The notes beneath the pieces were generated by a model. The model was given only the letters and a program-made list of their open reading frames with translations. It did no database searches and was not told the DNA's origin. Positions 17,767 through 26,886 of a stretch of 64,000 nucleotides of DNA are shown here, in pieces. The DNA lies in assembly GCA_025153775.1 (NCBI GenBank), contig JAOALC010000002.1, positions 310,001 through 374,000 on the forward strand, read 5' to 3'. How positions within the stretch are numbered: the first letter of the stretch is position 1; every line of letters begins with the position of its first letter. The stretch is from SAR92 clade bacterium H231. Lineage in GTDB: Bacteria; Pseudomonadota; Gammaproteobacteria; Pseudomonadales; Porticoccaceae. A program made the translations under genes and the position numbers.

Positions 17767-19221
17767 ATGTCTCAAGATACTGCAGCCCAGCCCCTGAGCT
17801 CCGATAATAGGGCTCATCAGCCTATTCCCCTCGACCAAAAAATCGCCTGGGGTATTGGCATGTTGGCCAACCAGATGTTCCCTGCGGCACTGGGTATCTT
17901 TATGGTGCTGCTGGTACAGAGCCTGGGTATGAGCCCGCTGCTGTGGTCGCTGATTTTTCTTATTCCCAAACTGATTGATGCTATCACCGACCCGCTGATG
18001 GGTTATATCTCAGATCATACTGTCTCTCGCTGGGGCAAGCGTAGACCCTATGTGTTTATAGGCGCCATTATCTCCGGATTTTCCTTTGTCATGATGTGGC
18101 AACTGTCTGCAGAAAATACCGAGATGTACAATTTTTACTACTTTCTCACCTGGTGCAGTATTTTCTGGATCGGCATGACCATCTTTAGCGTGCCCTATGT
18201 AGCCATGGGCTACGAGATGAGCTCAGACTATCACGAGCGCACCAGACTAATGGCTATTGCGCAATGGATTGGTCAGTGGGCCTGGGTAATAGCGCCCTGG
18301 TTTTGGATTATTCTCTACGACCCCAGCTGGTTTGAGTCGGCCACTGAGGGGGCCAGAACTCTGTCTATCTGGGTGGCAGGCATCTGTATGAGCCTGGCTC
18401 TGGTACCGGCAATCTTCTGTACCTTTACCAATACAGCTGAGGATAGCAATCAATCGGCCGCCAACGACGGCACATTGATGGACAGTGTTCGGGACTTCGG
18501 TAGCGGCATTATGACCACTCTGCGCAACAGAGCTTTCCGAAAAGTCTGTCTGGCTACGTTCTTGGTATTTAACGCCTTTCAGGTTATTGCCGCATTTTCC
18601 TGGTTTATTATTGTTTACTATATGAATGCGGGCGACCCGGTTGCCGCTGGTGTCTGGCCAACATTATTTGGTTCTGTGGGCGCCCTGTTTACCTGCTTTT
18701 TGGTAATCCCCGTGGTTAACTGGTGTGCACAGACCTATGGCAAGCTGAACACCTTTATCGCCTCTCAGTCAGTGTCTCTGCTCGGTTATATTCTTCTGTG
18801 GTGGGGTTTCTCGCCAGAGGATCCCTGGATGATGTTTATACCTCTGCCTCTGTTTGCCTTTGGTATTGGCGGACTGTTTACCATCATGATGTCTATGACT
18901 GCAGATATCTGTGATATGGATGAACTGGAGACAGGCGAGCGCCGTGAAGGTACCTTCGGTGCAATCTATTGGTGGATGGTGAAGTTTGGCGCCGCTGTAG
19001 CCGGTGCTGGCTCAGGCCTGATACTAAGCCTGATTGGCTTTGACCAAAATGTGGCTGTACAGAGCGACGAAACTCTGGCCCTTCTGCGTCTCAGCTATAT
19101 TTTGATCCCCTGCATTGGCACCAGCCTGGCAATCTTTGTAATGCGCAATTATGACCTGGACGAACAAAAAGCCAATGAGATTCGCGCTCAACTAGATGCC
19201 CGCGCCGCCGCTGCGAGCTAG
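17767..19221 (+). CDS. MFS glycoside-pentoside-hexuronide (GPH) cation symporter
   Basis: A 484-residue inner-membrane transporter with 12 predicted helices. GPH hallmarks are the PLMGYISDHTVSRWGKRRPYVFIG loop (DPLMGYISDHT and RWGKRRPYVFIG) after helix 2, and ADICDMDELETGERREGTFGA in the C half. GPH proteins import oligosaccharides with H+ or Na+. The gene follows the GH-A hydrolase by 72 bp and converges on the giant phosphorylase gene across a strong bidirectional terminator. The simplest reading is that it imports beta-glucan oligosaccharides for phosphorolysis. Confidence 0.92.
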   Translation: MSQDTAAQPLSSDNRAHQPIPLDQKIAWGIGMLANQMFPAALGIFMVLLVQSLGMSPLLWSLIFLIPKLIDAITDPLMGYISDHTVSRWGKRRPYVFIGAIISGFSFVMMWQLSAENTEMYNFYYFLTWCSIFWIGMTIFSVPYVAMGYEMSSDYHERTRLMAIAQWIGQWAWVIAPWFWIILYDPSWFESATEGARTLSIWVAGICMSLALVPAIFCTFTNTAEDSNQSAANDGTLMDSVRDFGSGIMTTLRNRAFRKVCLATFLVFNAFQVIAAFSWFIIVYYMNAGDPVAAGVWPTLFGSVGALFTCFLVIPVVNWCAQTYGKLNTFIASQSVSLLGYILLWWGFSPEDPWMMFIPLPLFAFGIGGLFTIMMSMTADICDMDELETGERREGTFGAIYWWMVKFGAAVAGAGSGLILSLIGFDQNVAVQSDETLALLRLSYILIPCIGTSLAIFVMRNYDLDEQKANEIRAQLDARAAAAS

Positions 19222-19253
19222 CATAGACTCTCTGCTCAGCAACCTAAAACCAT

Positions 19254-19284
19254 AAAAAAAGCCGCCTGATCAGGCGGCTTTTTT
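19254..19284. terminator. Bidirectional rho-independent terminator
   Basis: A perfect 18-nt self-complementary stem, GCCGCCTGATCAGGCGGC at 19261-19278, is flanked by A7 on the left and T6 on the right. It therefore works on both strands. It lies 32 bp after the GPH symporter stop and 36 bp after the phosphorylase stop, serving both convergent genes. Confidence 0.95.
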
Positions 19285-19319
19285 GTGGCTTGCTGTGGCG
19301 CAGTGTGCCATATAATCTG

Positions 19320-22300
19320 CTACTCAAGCCCAGGCTGCAGCGCCACATGGATTTGGCTCACTGTACCTTTCTTGTCGAATATAGCCATCGACAGTTCAGA
19401 CTCTATGCTATTGCCGGCAATGCTCTGGCTACTGCCATCGGCAAAGTTCAGCTCAATCGAGGTCTGCTCTGCCAGACTGTAAACCACAGGTACCTGACAA
19501 TAGGTAAAGCCTAGCTGGCCAGCTTTCAGAGGCAGGGTTTTGCGCGCGCCACTGGTATCGAAGTAAACCAGAGTATCTGAACCCGAGAGAAACTCAGTTT
19601 TTCTGAGAATAAAGGGGTTAAAGGTAACAGATCCATTGACCACTGAGACACCCAGCTCCTGTAAGCGAGCAATGACCTCCTCTTTTACCTGACCTGTCAT
19701 ACCAGGCTGTTTGGCGCCGGCAAAGCCCGGGGTATGGGAGTATGGGTCTGTAGGGAAGGCACCATAATTATCTGGGGTTTTGTTAAAGCCAATCCCTGAG
19801 CGAATATCAAAATAGCAATCCGCCAATCGACCCATGGTCTCTGCGTCACTGTTTTGCTCCAGGCCTTTTTGAAAGTTCTCCAGCGCCGCTAACAGCAACT
19901 TGGATACCATATGCCAGTAGATCGAACCCAGCCCTTCATAGGCATACATGCCGCCAGAGCGACCAGTAAACTGACGGTGGTTAAAGACAGATTCAAAAAT
20001 CTCCTCTACCAGAGCCTGGTCCTGAGCCACCAAATCGGCATAACCATTTTCAGCCAGCGACTCCATAGCGGCCTGGGCACTTATTACATTATTAAACGCA
20101 CCGTTAAAGTGATAGCCGCCCTGTGAGTTAGACTCAACCAGACTACTATCACCAGAGGCCACCAGGGCCTGCAGCAGAGCTGAACGCTGCAGCTGGGATG
20201 GTGGAATTATATTTTTATCCATAAACCTGCTCAGCTCACGGTCTGGGTAGAGCAGATAAGAATTTTGACGCTCTGTATAGAGGGCGGACTGGCGCAGCGC
20301 TTCCAGCACGGCCAGGGACTCTTCAGGGCTCAGATAACCAGAGCTCAACACGGCCACCTGACCCTCGAGCATCTCGTATAGATAGGTAATTTCGATCCCA
20401 TCCTCAGTAGCTGTCATCAGGTTGTAGGCATGGTAGAGACCGTCTTGACGACGGTTAGCGCGGATACTGTGATCAATAAACTCTAGGGAGGTCTGACAGA
20501 AGGCGATCAGCTGGGAGGTTTCAACAGCCACTCGCCCACCGGCAAAGCCATGACTGTAGAGACCAGCCCGGAAGCTGTCAGCAGCACGACCCAGACGATC
20601 GAGTATTAGGCGGCGATCTGTGTCGCTGATTTTACCCTCTAGCAGGTGACGGTTATCCACAAAGGTGCTGTTAATGCTATTGAGCAGCTCAACCAGCTCT
20701 GTGGAAATTTCTACCTGATCGAACTCGACTTCGGAGAACAGATCCAGCAGATACTGCTGATAGCGTCTGGTGTAGTACAGGGTCACCATGGATACGCCAT
20801 AGCCCACCAGCGCATTGTTGGCATCGTTCCACTCCGGGCGCTGGGTGTTCATCCAGATACCGGCTTCGGGGATAAAGTTGGACAGCTTTGACAACACTGT
20901 AGCCAGCAGTTTTTCGGTCAGATTAACATTGTAAACGGAATCGTTTTTATCCCAGATCAATCGACCATCTGCACCCACGGCCGCAACGCGCTGACCAATT
21001 AGACTGTCCAGCTCCTCATCAAAATCAATGGTGTTATGGGGGTCTTTAAGCAGCTGCTCATAGCCCTTAATTCGGTAGGGAACATTGGCATAACAGAACA
21101 GATCTGCGCTGAGGAATTTCTCTAGAGTACCCGGATGATAGTCGCTGGAAAGCTCCAAAAACTTTAGCAGATAAATAATCTGGTGATCACCCCAATAGCC
21201 AATACTGGCCCAGGGGTCGTGAGGCTCGGGTTTCTCCCAGTCGATGCCAGCTTTGGTAATGCGATAGGGATTGTAGCCATCAGCAGTGGATGCGTTAACA
21301 AACTTGCTGATCATAGATTCAACATAGTTAGGAATCGAGATACTTAGAGCTTCCCAGTTCTGGAAGATATCTCGCCAGTTGCCTTCAAAATTTAGCAATT
21401 GAGAGCCATCATCTTTTTTGACCTGGATGGCAAACTTGTTCCAAGGTCGTGATGGGTCGCCGTGGCGGCGACTAAAGGACAGAGGCAGATACTCCATACA
21501 CAGACGCTGTATGCTGGCGTTGTTAGTCTGCTCAGCGGCAGCAATCAAGTCACTGTAGTGAAAGCTGTCATCTAGGCCCTCAAAAAAGCTCAAGGAGTTC
21601 TGATATTCAACCCGGTTAAAGCCTTTTACAAAACTAACCAAATCAGCTTTGTCGACAGCATAATTATCCACAAACAGACCGCCACGCATCACGTTAAACA
21701 GTACATTGGCGAAGTGGTGGTTAGCGCTCAGCCGGTCCTCTGTCACCTGCAATCCATCGGAGGTACCTACGATGCGGGCCAGATTAAGGGAACCCAGAGC
21801 TATATCGTCTTCTATATCCTGAGCAATATTAGCGTCGCTATTGATATAGGCGTTCAGTTCACGGACATCGGCCGGGCCCTGATTAACATCCGCAACAATG
21901 CTCCAGCTCTGCTCTGCCGAGGGCGCCAAGGCTAAAGTACCATTGACAAAGTAAGCGCCTCTTCGACCGCGGACATTGGCTTCCTGCTCTACAACCTGGC
22001 CTTTGCGAAATGCATCCAGCTGGATTGAGGAGATCAGTTTGGTAGTTCCCGCCATACCCACAGACCAGGCTACAGCAGCCGACAGGGCTTCACTGGGCTC
22101 AGCGCGGTCAACCAAAATCGAGCTCATGCTATATAGCCCAAGGCCTGTATCCGTCTGAAGCTCGTTCTTCTTGTAGGCATCCACCAGACAACTCAGAGAG
22201 TTCTGCACATCGGACTCAACGCCGAAGGGAATCAGGTTTTCTATACCATCAAGAATCTCTACACTGACAGACTCTGCGCTGTTATTGACCAGACTGGCTG

Positions 22301-22784
22301 TCTTTACAAAACCAAACCTATCCGAGGTACGCCAGGCATAGCTGTAGGTCAGGCCAAGATCGTGGTTGATCTCTTCAAAGATCAGCTTGTCGCCATAGAC
22401 ATTCTTATAGAGATTTCTGGTGATTTTATAGACGCCGGCATACTGCTCAGAAAGCGGCTCCCATAATGAGGTCTTATCACCAGAGGTAACCAAAGCAATG
22501 GTTCTACTGCCGGTAAACGGTGAAGAGTCACTGATCTTGTCATCTGTGTAATAGGGGAACAGCGCACTCTGAGCATCTACTCTCCCCGCTGAAAGACCAC
22601 CGCGAGTAGAAATAAACATCCAGTGATTTGAATCACTGACCACACTGATGAAAAAGTCTTTCATCTGGTTATAGTTGGCGATCTTATAAAACTCTTCGCC
22701 CTTAATACTGACGTATTCACCAGAAACGCTCTGACGCTCGCCCTGAACCAGCTGATTTCCGATATGGATAGATTTCTGAGTCAT
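19320..22784 (-). CDS. GH94/GH149-like glycan phosphorylase
   Basis: A very large (1154-residue) cytoplasmic enzyme of the GH94-related phosphorylases. The N-terminal beta-sandwich begins with SVSGEYVSIKGEEFYKI. The alpha/alpha barrel carries the likely general acid Asp in RPEWNDANNALVGYG, matching the DWND motif of cellobiose phosphorylase. Length well above standard GH94 (about 800) fits GH149 beta-1,3-oligoglucan phosphorylases. I start it at ATG 22784, where AGGG sits 5 bases upstream; the ATG at 22841 adds 19 residues without a site. With GH17 and the GPH symporter it would turn imported beta-1,3-glucan oligosaccharides into glucose-1-phosphate. The exact family needs a profile search. 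Confidence 0.8.
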   Translation of the reverse strand: MTQKSIHIGNQLVQGERQSVSGEYVSIKGEEFYKIANYNQMKDFFISVVSDSNHWMFISTRGGLSAGRVDAQSALFPYYTDDKISDSSPFTGSRTIALVTSGDKTSLWEPLSEQYAGVYKITRNLYKNVYGDKLIFEEINHDLGLTYSYAWRTSDRFGFVKTASLVNNSAESVSVEILDGIENLIPFGVESDVQNSLSCLVDAYKKNELQTDTGLGLYSMSSILVDRAEPSEALSAAVAWSVGMAGTTKLISSIQLDAFRKGQVVEQEANVRGRRGAYFVNGTLALAPSAEQSWSIVADVNQGPADVRELNAYINSDANIAQDIEDDIALGSLNLARIVGTSDGLQVTEDRLSANHHFANVLFNVMRGGLFVDNYAVDKADLVSFVKGFNRVEYQNSLSFFEGLDDSFHYSDLIAAAEQTNNASIQRLCMEYLPLSFSRRHGDPSRPWNKFAIQVKKDDGSQLLNFEGNWRDIFQNWEALSISIPNYVESMISKFVNASTADGYNPYRITKAGIDWEKPEPHDPWASIGYWGDHQIIYLLKFLELSSDYHPGTLEKFLSADLFCYANVPYRIKGYEQLLKDPHNTIDFDEELDSLIGQRVAAVGADGRLIWDKNDSVYNVNLTEKLLATVLSKLSNFIPEAGIWMNTQRPEWNDANNALVGYGVSMVTLYYTRRYQQYLLDLFSEVEFDQVEISTELVELLNSINSTFVDNRHLLEGKISDTDRRLILDRLGRAADSFRAGLYSHGFAGGRVAVETSQLIAFCQTSLEFIDHSIRANRRQDGLYHAYNLMTATEDGIEITYLYEMLEGQVAVLSSGYLSPEESLAVLEALRQSALYTERQNSYLLYPDRELSRFMDKNIIPPSQLQRSALLQALVASGDSSLVESNSQGGYHFNGAFNNVISAQAAMESLAENGYADLVAQDQALVEEIFESVFNHRQFTGRSGGMYAYEGLGSIYWHMVSKLLLAALENFQKGLEQNSDAETMGRLADCYFDIRSGIGFNKTPDNYGAFPTDPYSHTPGFAGAKQPGMTGQVKEEVIARLQELGVSVVNGSVTFNPFILRKTEFLSGSDTLVYFDTSGARKTLPLKAGQLGFTYCQVPVVYSLAEQTSIELNFADGSSQSIAGNSIESELSMAIFDKKGTVSQIHVALQPGLE

Positions 22785-22946
22785 GGTTACCCTAAACAGT
22801 GTAAATTTAACATCACCGAGCAAGTACTCGATGCCAGGCATATTCGATGTTTTAAAACGCCCGGCTCAATGCCTACCGAGGCTTGCATGAAGTTGTAAAC
22901 GGGCCGTATCCTAATGTCACAGCCTTTTTCACGCAACACCGCATTT

Positions 22947-22980
22947 ATCCTGATGAGTTAACATGGCGCTTCATCGGGAT
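22947..22980. repeat. Interrupted inverted repeat upstream of the phosphorylase gene
   Basis: ATCCTGATGA at 22947-22956 pairs with TCATCGGGAT at 22971-22980 (one T-G pair), around a 14-nt loop. It has no T-run on either side. It could be an operator for the phosphorylase gene, about 160 bp downstream on the minus strand, or an RNA 3' end for maiA. Confidence 0.4.
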
Positions 22981-23020
22981 AGAATGGACCTCGGGTTAGT
23001 TGTAACTTATTAAGGGGTCT

Positions 23021-23683
23021 TTACTTAGGCGGACAGTCCGGTTGAGATTCCGGGCTGGCGGCAATAAAGTCAGGCAGTCCGGTGCAGTGTCGGTAAATGG
23101 CATTAATCAGTGGATAGTCCTGCATGGGGCAGTCAAAGCGTAGGGCATTATAGACCTGGGGTATCAGGCAGATATCCGCCAGGGTCACCCTATCGCCAAA
23201 GCAATAGCGCCCATTGCTGTTAAGTACTTTCAGGTTAGTTTCCAAGGCGCCAAATCCCTGCGCAATCCAGTGGTGATACCAATCCAGCTTCTGCTCCTTA
23301 TTTAAGCCTACTGTAGCCTCTATAAACTGAGTCACTCGAGGATTATTTAATGGGTGAATATCCATAGCAACCTGATAGGCAATCGAACGCACCTGAGCGC
23401 GATCCATAGCACTCTGCGGCAGTAAGCTGGGTTTAGGATAACGCTCTTCTAGATATTCGATAATCGCCAGAGACTGGGTCAATATACCCTCAGCGGTGGA
23501 CATGGTTGGAACCAGCCCGCCGGGGTTAGTCTGCAGATACTCCAGTTGCCTGTGCTCACCGCTAAGCAAATTAACGGGTAACTGTTGGTAACTAAGCTGT
23601 TTTATTTCAAGGGCAATACGCACCCGATACGCCGCCGACGAGCGATAGTAGCTGTAAAGCTGTAGATCTGTATCAGCCGACAT
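23021..23683 (-). CDS. maiA: Maleylacetoacetate isomerase (zeta-class GST)
   Basis: A 220-residue zeta-class glutathione transferase. The active-site SSAAYRVRIALEIK motif is at residues 14-27 and the thioredoxin-fold TQSLAIIEYLEERYP segment near 67. It isomerises maleylacetoacetate to fumarylacetoacetate with glutathione as cofactor in tyrosine/homogentisate breakdown. The gene overlaps the 3' end of the fumarylacetoacetase-like gene by 11 bp and is last in the hppD operon. The length is normal for the family (about 210-220). A salicylate-type maleylpyruvate isomerase is the alternative, but the hppD context favours MaiA. Confidence 0.9.
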   Translation of the reverse strand: MSADTDLQLYSYYRSSAAYRVRIALEIKQLSYQQLPVNLLSGEHRQLEYLQTNPGGLVPTMSTAEGILTQSLAIIEYLEERYPKPSLLPQSAMDRAQVRSIAYQVAMDIHPLNNPRVTQFIEATVGLNKEQKLDWYHHWIAQGFGALETNLKVLNSNGRYCFGDRVTLADICLIPQVYNALRFDCPMQDYPLINAIYRHCTGLPDFIAASPESQPDCPPK

Positions 23684-24653
23684 ACGGGATTACCTGCTGG
23701 TTGATTTCACCAAAGATACTCTGGCCACTGTGGTCGTGCATATCAATTTGGATACGATCACCAAACTGCATAAAGTCGGTGCTGGCACTGCCATGGGCTA
23801 TTATTTCCAGCATGCGCACTTCGGCTAAACAGCAGGAACCATTGGATCGATCAAGATTAGACACTGTGCCTGAACCAATAATAGTACCAGCACAGAGAGG
23901 GCGCGTCTTAGCTGCATGGGCAATCAGCTGCCCAAAGTCAAAAGTCATATCGACACCGGCATTGGGTTGGCCAATAAGCTTATCATTGAGAATTGCCCTT
24001 AGGGGCAGGTGTAATTTGGCCCCATCCCAGGCATTCCCCAGAGCCTCAGGAGTTACCGCGACAGGAGAGAAGGCACTGCTAGGCTTAGCCTGATAAAAAC
24101 CAAAGCCTTTGGCCAGCTCTCCAGGAATTAGATTGCGCAGCGACACATCATTGACCAGCATAACCAGCTTGATATGGTCCCGTGCGTTCTCGGGAGATAC
24201 GCCCATAGGCACATCATCGACAATCACTGCGACCTCGGCTTCAAAATCAATACCCCAGCTTGGATCCGCCATGGCAATATCTTCACAGGGGCCCAGAAAG
24301 GTATCTGACCCGCCTTGATAGATCAGTGGATCAGTCCAAAAGGACGCTGGCATTTCAGCATTGCGCGCTTTGCGTACTAGCTCTACATGATTGACATAGG
24401 CACTGCCATCAGCCCAGTGAAAGGCTCGTGGCAGAGGTGAGGCACAGGTGCTAGCAACAAATGCCTGGCCCTTTATCTCACCGCTTTCCAGTTGCTCAAA
24501 TAGCGCCTGTAGTGGTGCCGCACAGCTATCCCAGTTATCCAGTGCAGCTTGCAGGGTCGGCGCAATAGCCGTCGCTGTCTCATAGCGCTGCATAAGACTG
24601 TCAACCACCACTAGCTGACCATCGCGGCCCGAATTGAGTGAGGCAAGTTTCAT
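23673..24653 (-). CDS. Fumarylacetoacetate hydrolase-family protein
   Basis: A 326-residue FAH-superfamily hydrolase. The metal-binding acidic residues are in WGIDFEAEVAVIVDDVPMG, followed by LVMLVNDVSLRNLIPGELAKGFGF and the closing GTIIGSGTVSNLDRSNG block with SCCLAEVRM. It is expected to split fumarylacetoacetate into fumarate and acetoacetate, the last step of tyrosine degradation. It is shorter than the eukaryotic-type enzyme (about 420) but matches the two-domain bacterial type found in hppD operons. It overlaps its neighbours on both sides (4 bp with the VOC gene, 11 bp with maiA), showing translational coupling. Confidence 0.88.
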   Translation of the reverse strand: MKLASLNSGRDGQLVVVDSLMQRYETATAIAPTLQAALDNWDSCAAPLQALFEQLESGEIKGQAFVASTCASPLPRAFHWADGSAYVNHVELVRKARNAEMPASFWTDPLIYQGGSDTFLGPCEDIAMADPSWGIDFEAEVAVIVDDVPMGVSPENARDHIKLVMLVNDVSLRNLIPGELAKGFGFYQAKPSSAFSPVAVTPEALGNAWDGAKLHLPLRAILNDKLIGQPNAGVDMTFDFGQLIAHAAKTRPLCAGTIIGSGTVSNLDRSNGSCCLAEVRMLEIIAHGSASTDFMQFGDRIQIDMHDHSGQSIFGEINQQVIPYVG

Positions 24654-25216
24654 TGTTCTGTTCCCTGTGCTAATGCATTGTTAAAGGGGTGCGTCCCATC
24701 GTGTAGCCAAGCGGCATGCTGAGGTGCGCGCTTGGTTTTGTCCCATTCATCGAGCATGGCTGGGGCCACTCTGTGCAGCTCTTCCAGCATGCCCGGCTGC
24801 GCTGTGTTTGCCGCCAGCTCCAGACGATGGCCGCTGGGATCAAAGAAGTAGATGGATTTGAAAATGGTATGGTCTATAGGTCCTAGTACTTCTACGCCCG
24901 CCGCTTCTATGCGCGCCTTGGCCTCAAGTAATGCATCCATATCAGCCACCTTAAAGGCGATATGCTGCACCCACTTGGGCGTGTTGGGGTCAACCCCCAT
25001 ATCTGGAGAATGGGGTATTTCGAAAAAGGCCAGCACATTGCCATTGCCTGCATCCATAAACACATGCATGTAGGGGTCGGGCTCTCCGGTTGAGGGAACC
25101 CGATCTTCGGCGATGGCCAGTTGGAAATCCATGGCTAATACCTGCTGATAAAACTCCACCGTTTGCTTGGCATTTTTACATCTATAGGCCACGTGGTGAA
25201 TACCTTGAATATTCAT
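24650..25216 (-). CDS. VOC-superfamily (glyoxalase/extradiol dioxygenase fold) protein
   Basis: A 188-residue single VOC unit of about 140 residues with a C-terminal tail. A metal site of two His and one Glu can be traced: His in GIHHVAYRC, His in WVQHIAFKV and Glu in GHRLELAAN. That is the ligand set of extradiol dioxygenases and some glyoxalases. The start at ATG 25216 has GGAG 5 bases upstream; an ATG at 25231 is not supported. It lies between hppD and the fumarylacetoacetase-like gene, the slot where homogentisate 1,2-dioxygenase (hmgA) is often found. Whether it takes part in ring cleavage, or only in aldehyde repair, is unknown. Confidence 0.8.
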   Translation of the reverse strand: MNIQGIHHVAYRCKNAKQTVEFYQQVLAMDFQLAIAEDRVPSTGEPDPYMHVFMDAGNGNVLAFFEIPHSPDMGVDPNTPKWVQHIAFKVADMDALLEAKARIEAAGVEVLGPIDHTIFKSIYFFDPSGHRLELAANTAQPGMLEELHRVAPAMLDEWDKTKRAPQHAAWLHDGTHPFNNALAQGTEQ

Positions 25217-25234
25217 AAGAACTCCGTGCAATGG

Positions 25235-26326
25235 TTATGCAGTTTCAATCACACCGCGATTAAGTTGATCCCGCTCTATGGATTCAAACAGCGCTTTAAA
25301 ATTGCCCTCGCCAAAACCCTCATCCTGTTTACGCTGAATAAATTCAAAGAAAACTGGGCCGATTAATGTGTCCGAAAATATCTGCAGTAACAGTCGAGGG
25401 TCGCCATGCTGAGTAGAACCATCGAGCAAAATTCCTCTGGCCTGCAATTCAGCGGTTGGCTCACCATGGTTAGGTAGGCGCTCATCGAGCATTTCATAAT
25501 AGGTTTCTGGCGGCGCTGTCATAAAGGGCAAACCCTGAGCTTTTAGTTGGTCCCAGGTAGCCAAAATGTCATCACAGGAAAAGGCAATATGCTGAATGCC
25601 CTCGCCGTTGTAGGCCATTAAAAATTCTTCAATTTGGCCGCCTGCAGTGGCCTCTTCATTGAGGGGAATACGAATTTTTCCATCTGGCGCCGACATAGCT
25701 TTTGATTTAAGGCCGGTGTACTCGCCAGTGATATCAAAATAGCGAATTTCGCGAAAGTTAAAAATATCTTCATAGAAACTGGCCCAGTGATCCATGCGCC
25801 CGCGATAGACATTATGGGTGAGATGGTCAATCACATTAAGGCCACAGCCGCTGGGGTGCAGTTCGGCGTTGTCGATAAACTCAAAATCGATATCGTAGAT
25901 GGATTTGCCGTCACCATAGCGATCAATCAAATACAACGGTGCACCGCCAATGCCTTTGATGGCTGGCAGCCGCAGCTGCATTGGCCCGGTGGGTATATCC
26001 ACCGGCTGAGCGCCCATTTCAAGGGCTCTGCTGTAGGCTGCCTGGGCGTTTTTTACGCGAAAGGCCATGCCGCAGGCAGAGGGACCATGTTCTTTAGCAA
26101 AATAATGGGCATAGCTGCTGGGTTCGTAATTGATAATAAAGTTGATATCGCCCTGGCGAAATAACACCACATCTTTGGAGCGGTGATTGGCGATATGGGC
26201 AAAGCCCATCATAGTAAAAACCGGCTCTAGAATACCGCGCTCGGGCGCGGCAAACTCGACGAATTCAAAGCCGTCTAGGCCCATTGGGTTTTGCTCTATA
26301 TCTCTGTCTTTAGCGCTAGTGTTCAT
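25235..26326 (-). CDS. hppD: 4-hydroxyphenylpyruvate dioxygenase
   Basis: A 363-residue two-VOC-domain Fe(II) enzyme. The iron ligands are His in [13 protein letters not shown], His in [12 protein letters not shown] and Glu in [11 protein letters not shown], and the C-terminal gate [18 protein letters not shown] is diagnostic. It converts 4-hydroxyphenylpyruvate to homogentisate. It is the first gene of a four-gene operon with the VOC, FAH-like and maiA genes. The promoter lies opposite marR, over two palindromes at 26361-26396, so MarR control with release by an aromatic acid is likely. Confidence 0.96.
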   Translation of the reverse strand: MNTSAKDRDIEQNPMGLDGFEFVEFAAPERGILEPVFTMMGFAHIANHRSKDVVLFRQGDINFIINYEPSSYAHYFAKEHGPSACGMAFRVKNAQAAYSRALEMGAQPVDIPTGPMQLRLPAIKGIGGAPLYLIDRYGDGKSIYDIDFEFIDNAELHPSGCGLNVIDHLTHNVYRGRMDHWASFYEDIFNFREIRYFDITGEYTGLKSKAMSAPDGKIRIPLNEEATAGGQIEEFLMAYNGEGIQHIAFSCDDILATWDQLKAQGLPFMTAPPETYYEMLDERLPNHGEPTAELQARGILLDGSTQHGDPRLLLQIFSDTLIGPVFFEFIQRKQDEGFGEGNFKALFESIERDQLNRGVIETA

Positions 26327-26360
26327 AATGTATCCCTAAGCTCTGGATGACTGAATATTG

Positions 26361-26396
26361 GTTGTAATTGCAACTATTATTGGTTGCATTTACAAC
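26361..26396. promoter_or_regulatory. Twin palindromic operator between hppD and marR
   Basis: Two 14-bp dyads, GTTGTAATTGCAAC at 26361-26374 and GTTGCATTTACAAC at 26383-26396, both fit GTTGYAWTTRCAAC. Their centres are 22 bp apart, about two helical turns, so two dimers could bind the same face. They lie 35-70 bp before hppD and 23-58 bp before the marR ATG, the expected place for an autoregulating MarR protein. Confidence 0.8.
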
Positions 26397-26418
26397 TAAT
26401 GTCAAGCATTATCAGCAC

Positions 26419-26886
26419 ATGAGTAAAAACCATCAGTCAGCCCGCGAAATACTTCAGCTAGAGCGTTATTTTCCGTACCGGTTATCAATTCTGTCGAATC
26501 GTATCAGTGCTCTAATCTCTGAAACCTACAGTGCTAAGTTTGCTCTGAGCATTACCGAGTGGCGAATTATGGCGGTGTTGGGGGAGTATCCGGGAATCTC
26601 GGCAGATGAGGTGTCTCTGAAGACCCAGATTGAGAAGTCTATTCTTAGCCGGGCTATCAGTAAGTTGCTGCAGCGCAAGCTACTGGAGCGATCGTTTGAT
26701 CCCGCCGATAAGCGCCGTTCAATGTTGCGTCTAACTGACACAGGCATCGCAGTCTATGATGAGCTTGTGCCCATGTCTTACGACTATGAGCAGGCATTGT
26801 TAACCTGCTTTAGCGATACTGAGAGAGACCAATTTAGTGAGTTTATTGATCGTCTGTACCAGCATGCTGATAAGGGTGCTAGTTAG
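26419..26886 (+). CDS. MarR-family transcriptional regulator of the hppD operon
   Basis: A 155-residue winged-helix regulator. The wing/recognition region KTQIEKSILSRAISKLLQRKLLERSFDPADKRRS (EKSILSRAISKLLQRKLL, then DPADKRRSMLRLTDTG) is typical MarR. I start it at ATG 26419: a longer reading from 26368 would begin inside the operator palindromes. It is divergent from hppD and is very likely its repressor, with a tyrosine-pathway intermediate as ligand (inference). Its 3' end overlaps the small frameshifted reading frame on the other strand by 8 bp. Confidence 0.88.
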   Translation: MSKNHQSAREILQLERYFPYRLSILSNRISALISETYSAKFALSITEWRIMAVLGEYPGISADEVSLKTQIEKSILSRAISKLLQRKLLERSFDPADKRRSMLRLTDTGIAVYDELVPMSYDYEQALLTCFSDTERDQFSEFIDRLYQHADKGAS

